Positions 62,793 through 64,000 of a stretch of 64,000 nt of DNA are shown here, one piece after another. The stretch's first letter is position 1; every line of letters begins with the position of its first letter. Made by a program: the position numbers and the translations under genes. This stretch comes from Mucilaginibacter sp. (GTDB taxonomy: Bacteria; Bacteroidota; Bacteroidia; Sphingobacteriales; Sphingobacteriaceae), in NCBI RefSeq assembly GCF_025359345.1, contig NZ_JANYGQ010000009.1, positions 62,001-126,000 on the forward strand, written 5' to 3'. The notes below the pieces were generated by a model. That model had not been told where the DNA came from, ran no database searches, and saw only the letters and a list, made by a program, of their open reading frames with translations.

Positions 62793-62823
62793 TTTGATAT
62801 TAAAAATAATCACCCTATATTTG
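62793..62823 (+). promoter_or_regulatory. Complete Bacteroidota promoter of rpsT
   Basis: -33 TTTG (62793-62796), exactly 19 bp, -7 TATATTTG (62816-62823). Full match to consensus. ATG is 40 nt further. Confidence 0.85.
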
Positions 62824-62863
62824 CAGTCCTTAAAAATATAAGAAAGAATAACAAAGCTATACA

Positions 62864-63118
62864 ATGGCAAATCATAAATCATCATTAAAAAGGATCCGTT
62901 CGAACGCTGCTAAACGCTTACGTAACAGGTACCAGGCTAAAACCACCAGGAACGCCATAAAAAAATTAAGAGGCACAACCACCAAAGCTGATGCAGGTGC
63001 GCTTTTAGTTAAAGTTATATCAATGCTTGACCGTTTGGCTAAAAAGAATGTTATTCATAAAAACAAAGCTTCGAACAATAAGTCGAAACTTACAAAGTTT
63101 GTTAACGGCTTAAAATAA
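62864..63118 (+). CDS. rpsT: 30S ribosomal protein S20
   Basis: 84 residues, very basic and helical: [35 protein letters not shown], ending [31 protein letters not shown]. Binds 16S rRNA in early 30S assembly. Single gene with a consensus promoter and a strong terminator. Confidence 0.97.
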   Translation: MANHKSSLKRIRSNAAKRLRNRYQAKTTRNAIKKLRGTTTKADAGALLVKVISMLDRLAKKNVIHKNKASNNKSKLTKFVNGLK

Positions 63119-63136
63119 TATAAAGAATTTTTCAAT

Positions 63137-63170
63137 AAAAACCCGCTTCGGTAAAACGAAGCGGGTTTTT
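63137..63170 (+). terminator. Intrinsic terminator of rpsT
   Basis: AAAAACCCGCTTCG pairs perfectly with CGAAGCGGGTTTTT; 6-nt loop. Confidence 0.9.
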
Positions 63171-63307
63171 CTGTTTTATCGCCTCCCGTTTTAAAGTGTT
63201 CAGAAAAAAATAAAAAAAATACCAAACAAAGTCGCCCCCGCATCACGTATAAAAGGCTGTAAAACAGACATTGTGCTAAACGCTATTAAAACTAAAAACA
63301 ATTGACT

Positions 63308-64000
63308 TTGAGGATTTATATTACCTTATCACTATTATTTGTTTCAATTTCAGGGTTTGCCGGTATCGACAGGGGTCGGGTAGATAGTCTGAAAACACTG
63401 ATAGCATCAAAGCTTGCAGGGGCCGATACTACAAGTATTAACAGGCTGAATAACCTGGCAGCAAGCTACTTTGATTCAAACCCCGACAGTACCCTTTATT
63501 ACGGGCACAAAAGCGTCGACCTATCGCGTAAAATTAACTATAGGGCCGGCCTCGCAAACGGACTGTTGCAAACCGGGCACGCCAATTTTTTTAAAGGTAG
63601 GTTTGCCCAGGGTCAGCAGGATTTTGACGAGGCAATTGCTATTTACAAAAGCATAAACGATTTACAAGGGCTTGCCAACGGCTACAAATTATACGGCCGC
63701 ATGGACAATTTGCTGGCCAAATACGAAGTAGCCCTGCATTACCTGAACCTTGCGCTTGATATTAACAAAAAGCTCAAAAACGACGATGAAATTGCCGACT
63801 GTTATAAAAACATAGGTATAGTATATTTTAGCGAGGGCCAAAACTCAACCGCACTTGATTATTATTACAAAGCGCTTGAAATTACCCTTAAAAAAAATGA
63901 CGATAAGGCTTCTGCTGCTATTTACAATGATATTGGCGTAGTGTTGCAGGGCATGGAAGTTTACCCTAAGGCACTTGAGTATTACAAAAAAGCATTAAAC
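63308..64000 (+). CDS. TPR protein, exported, incomplete at the window end
   Basis: An open frame of 231 codons with no stop before the end, starting TTG at 63308 (another TTG two codons earlier is possible). Signal-like start LRIYITLSLLFVSISGFAG, then TPRs with the usual A-x-x-Y spacing: NGLLQTGHANFFKGRFAQGQQDFDEAIAIY, GYKLYGRMDNLLAKYEVALHYLNLALDI, DCYKNIGIVYFSEGQNSTALDYYYKALEI, IYNDIGVVLQGMEVYPKALEYYKKALN. In this phylum such N-termini often belong to sensor kinases or LuxR-type regulators, but the C-terminus is outside, so the class is open. Confidence 0.75.
   Translation, partial: MRIYITLSLLFVSISGFAGIDRGRVDSLKTLIASKLAGADTTSINRLNNLAASYFDSNPDSTLYYGHKSVDLSRKINYRAGLANGLLQTGHANFFKGRFAQGQQDFDEAIAIYKSINDLQGLANGYKLYGRMDNLLAKYEVALHYLNLALDINKKLKNDDEIADCYKNIGIVYFSEGQNSTALDYYYKALEITLKKNDDKASAAIYNDIGVVLQGMEVYPKALEYYKKALN

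Overview
The window is chromosomal DNA of a Bacteroidota bacterium, most likely family Sphingobacteriaceae and close to Mucilaginibacter/Pedobacter (inferred from gene content, not from a marker search). The supporting evidence is a gliding/type IX secretion gene set (PorT, GldF-GldG), menaquinone-type UbiE/MenG, bacillithiol deacetylase BshB1, L-lysine 6-transaminase, many DUF families largely confined to Bacteroidota (DUF4783, DUF4294, DUF6089, DUF4397), and promoters of the Bacteroidota type (-33 TTTG, 19-bp spacer, -7 TAnnTTTG). No rRNA, tRNA, CRISPR array, prophage or transposase gene was found. The content is housekeeping plus envelope genes.

Layout. 0-7.6 kb: LpxR-like lipid A deacylase, a small outer-membrane protein, Lon, a TPR protein, a lipoprotein and GpmI. 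7.7-19.8 kb: DUF4783-NadC, PlsY-M48 protease, DUF2071, PabB, PurA, Fur, SpoT/Rel, DUF4294-glutathione peroxidase, BshB1 and an unknown coiled-coil protein. 20-23.3 kb: lysine 6-transaminase and an ammonium channel. 23.3-33.9 kb: the membrane half of respiratory complex I (nuoHIJK-LM-N, minus strand), interrupted by two extra genes, both carrying sequence like the plug of TonB-dependent receptors. 34-47.4 kb, minus strand: MurI; UppS-BamA-two OmpH/Skp chaperones; ExbD; DUF6089-NadK-CBS-hydrolase; YqeY; an SDR; UbiE-PorT. 47.5-58.6 kb: Gfo/Idh oxidoreductase and a DUF1080 sugar hydrolase, a VOC protein, EngB-OsmC, three related small outer-membrane beta-barrels (one broken by a stop codon), a START-domain protein, a GldF-GldG fusion and DnaN. 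58.7-64 kb: two DUF4397 lipoproteins, DedA, a TMEM175-type channel, a phospholipase C/S1-P1-like gene cut by an amber codon, S20, and the start of a TPR protein that leaves the window.

The most unusual signal lies between the genes. About twenty intergenic gaps contain short degenerate tandem arrays with a period of 7-9 nt. Most have two arms that are reverse complements of each other, one lying against each flanking gene. The motif differs from gap to gap but a handful of motif families recur across the window. At several loci the repeat unit contains the stop or start codon of the neighbouring gene. They resemble the heptanucleotide STRR arrays known from cyanobacteria, but the paired inverted layout and the continuity with coding ends look distinctive. 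Separate from these are three longer palindromic MITE/REP-like elements (30.4, 40.7 and 53.4 kb).
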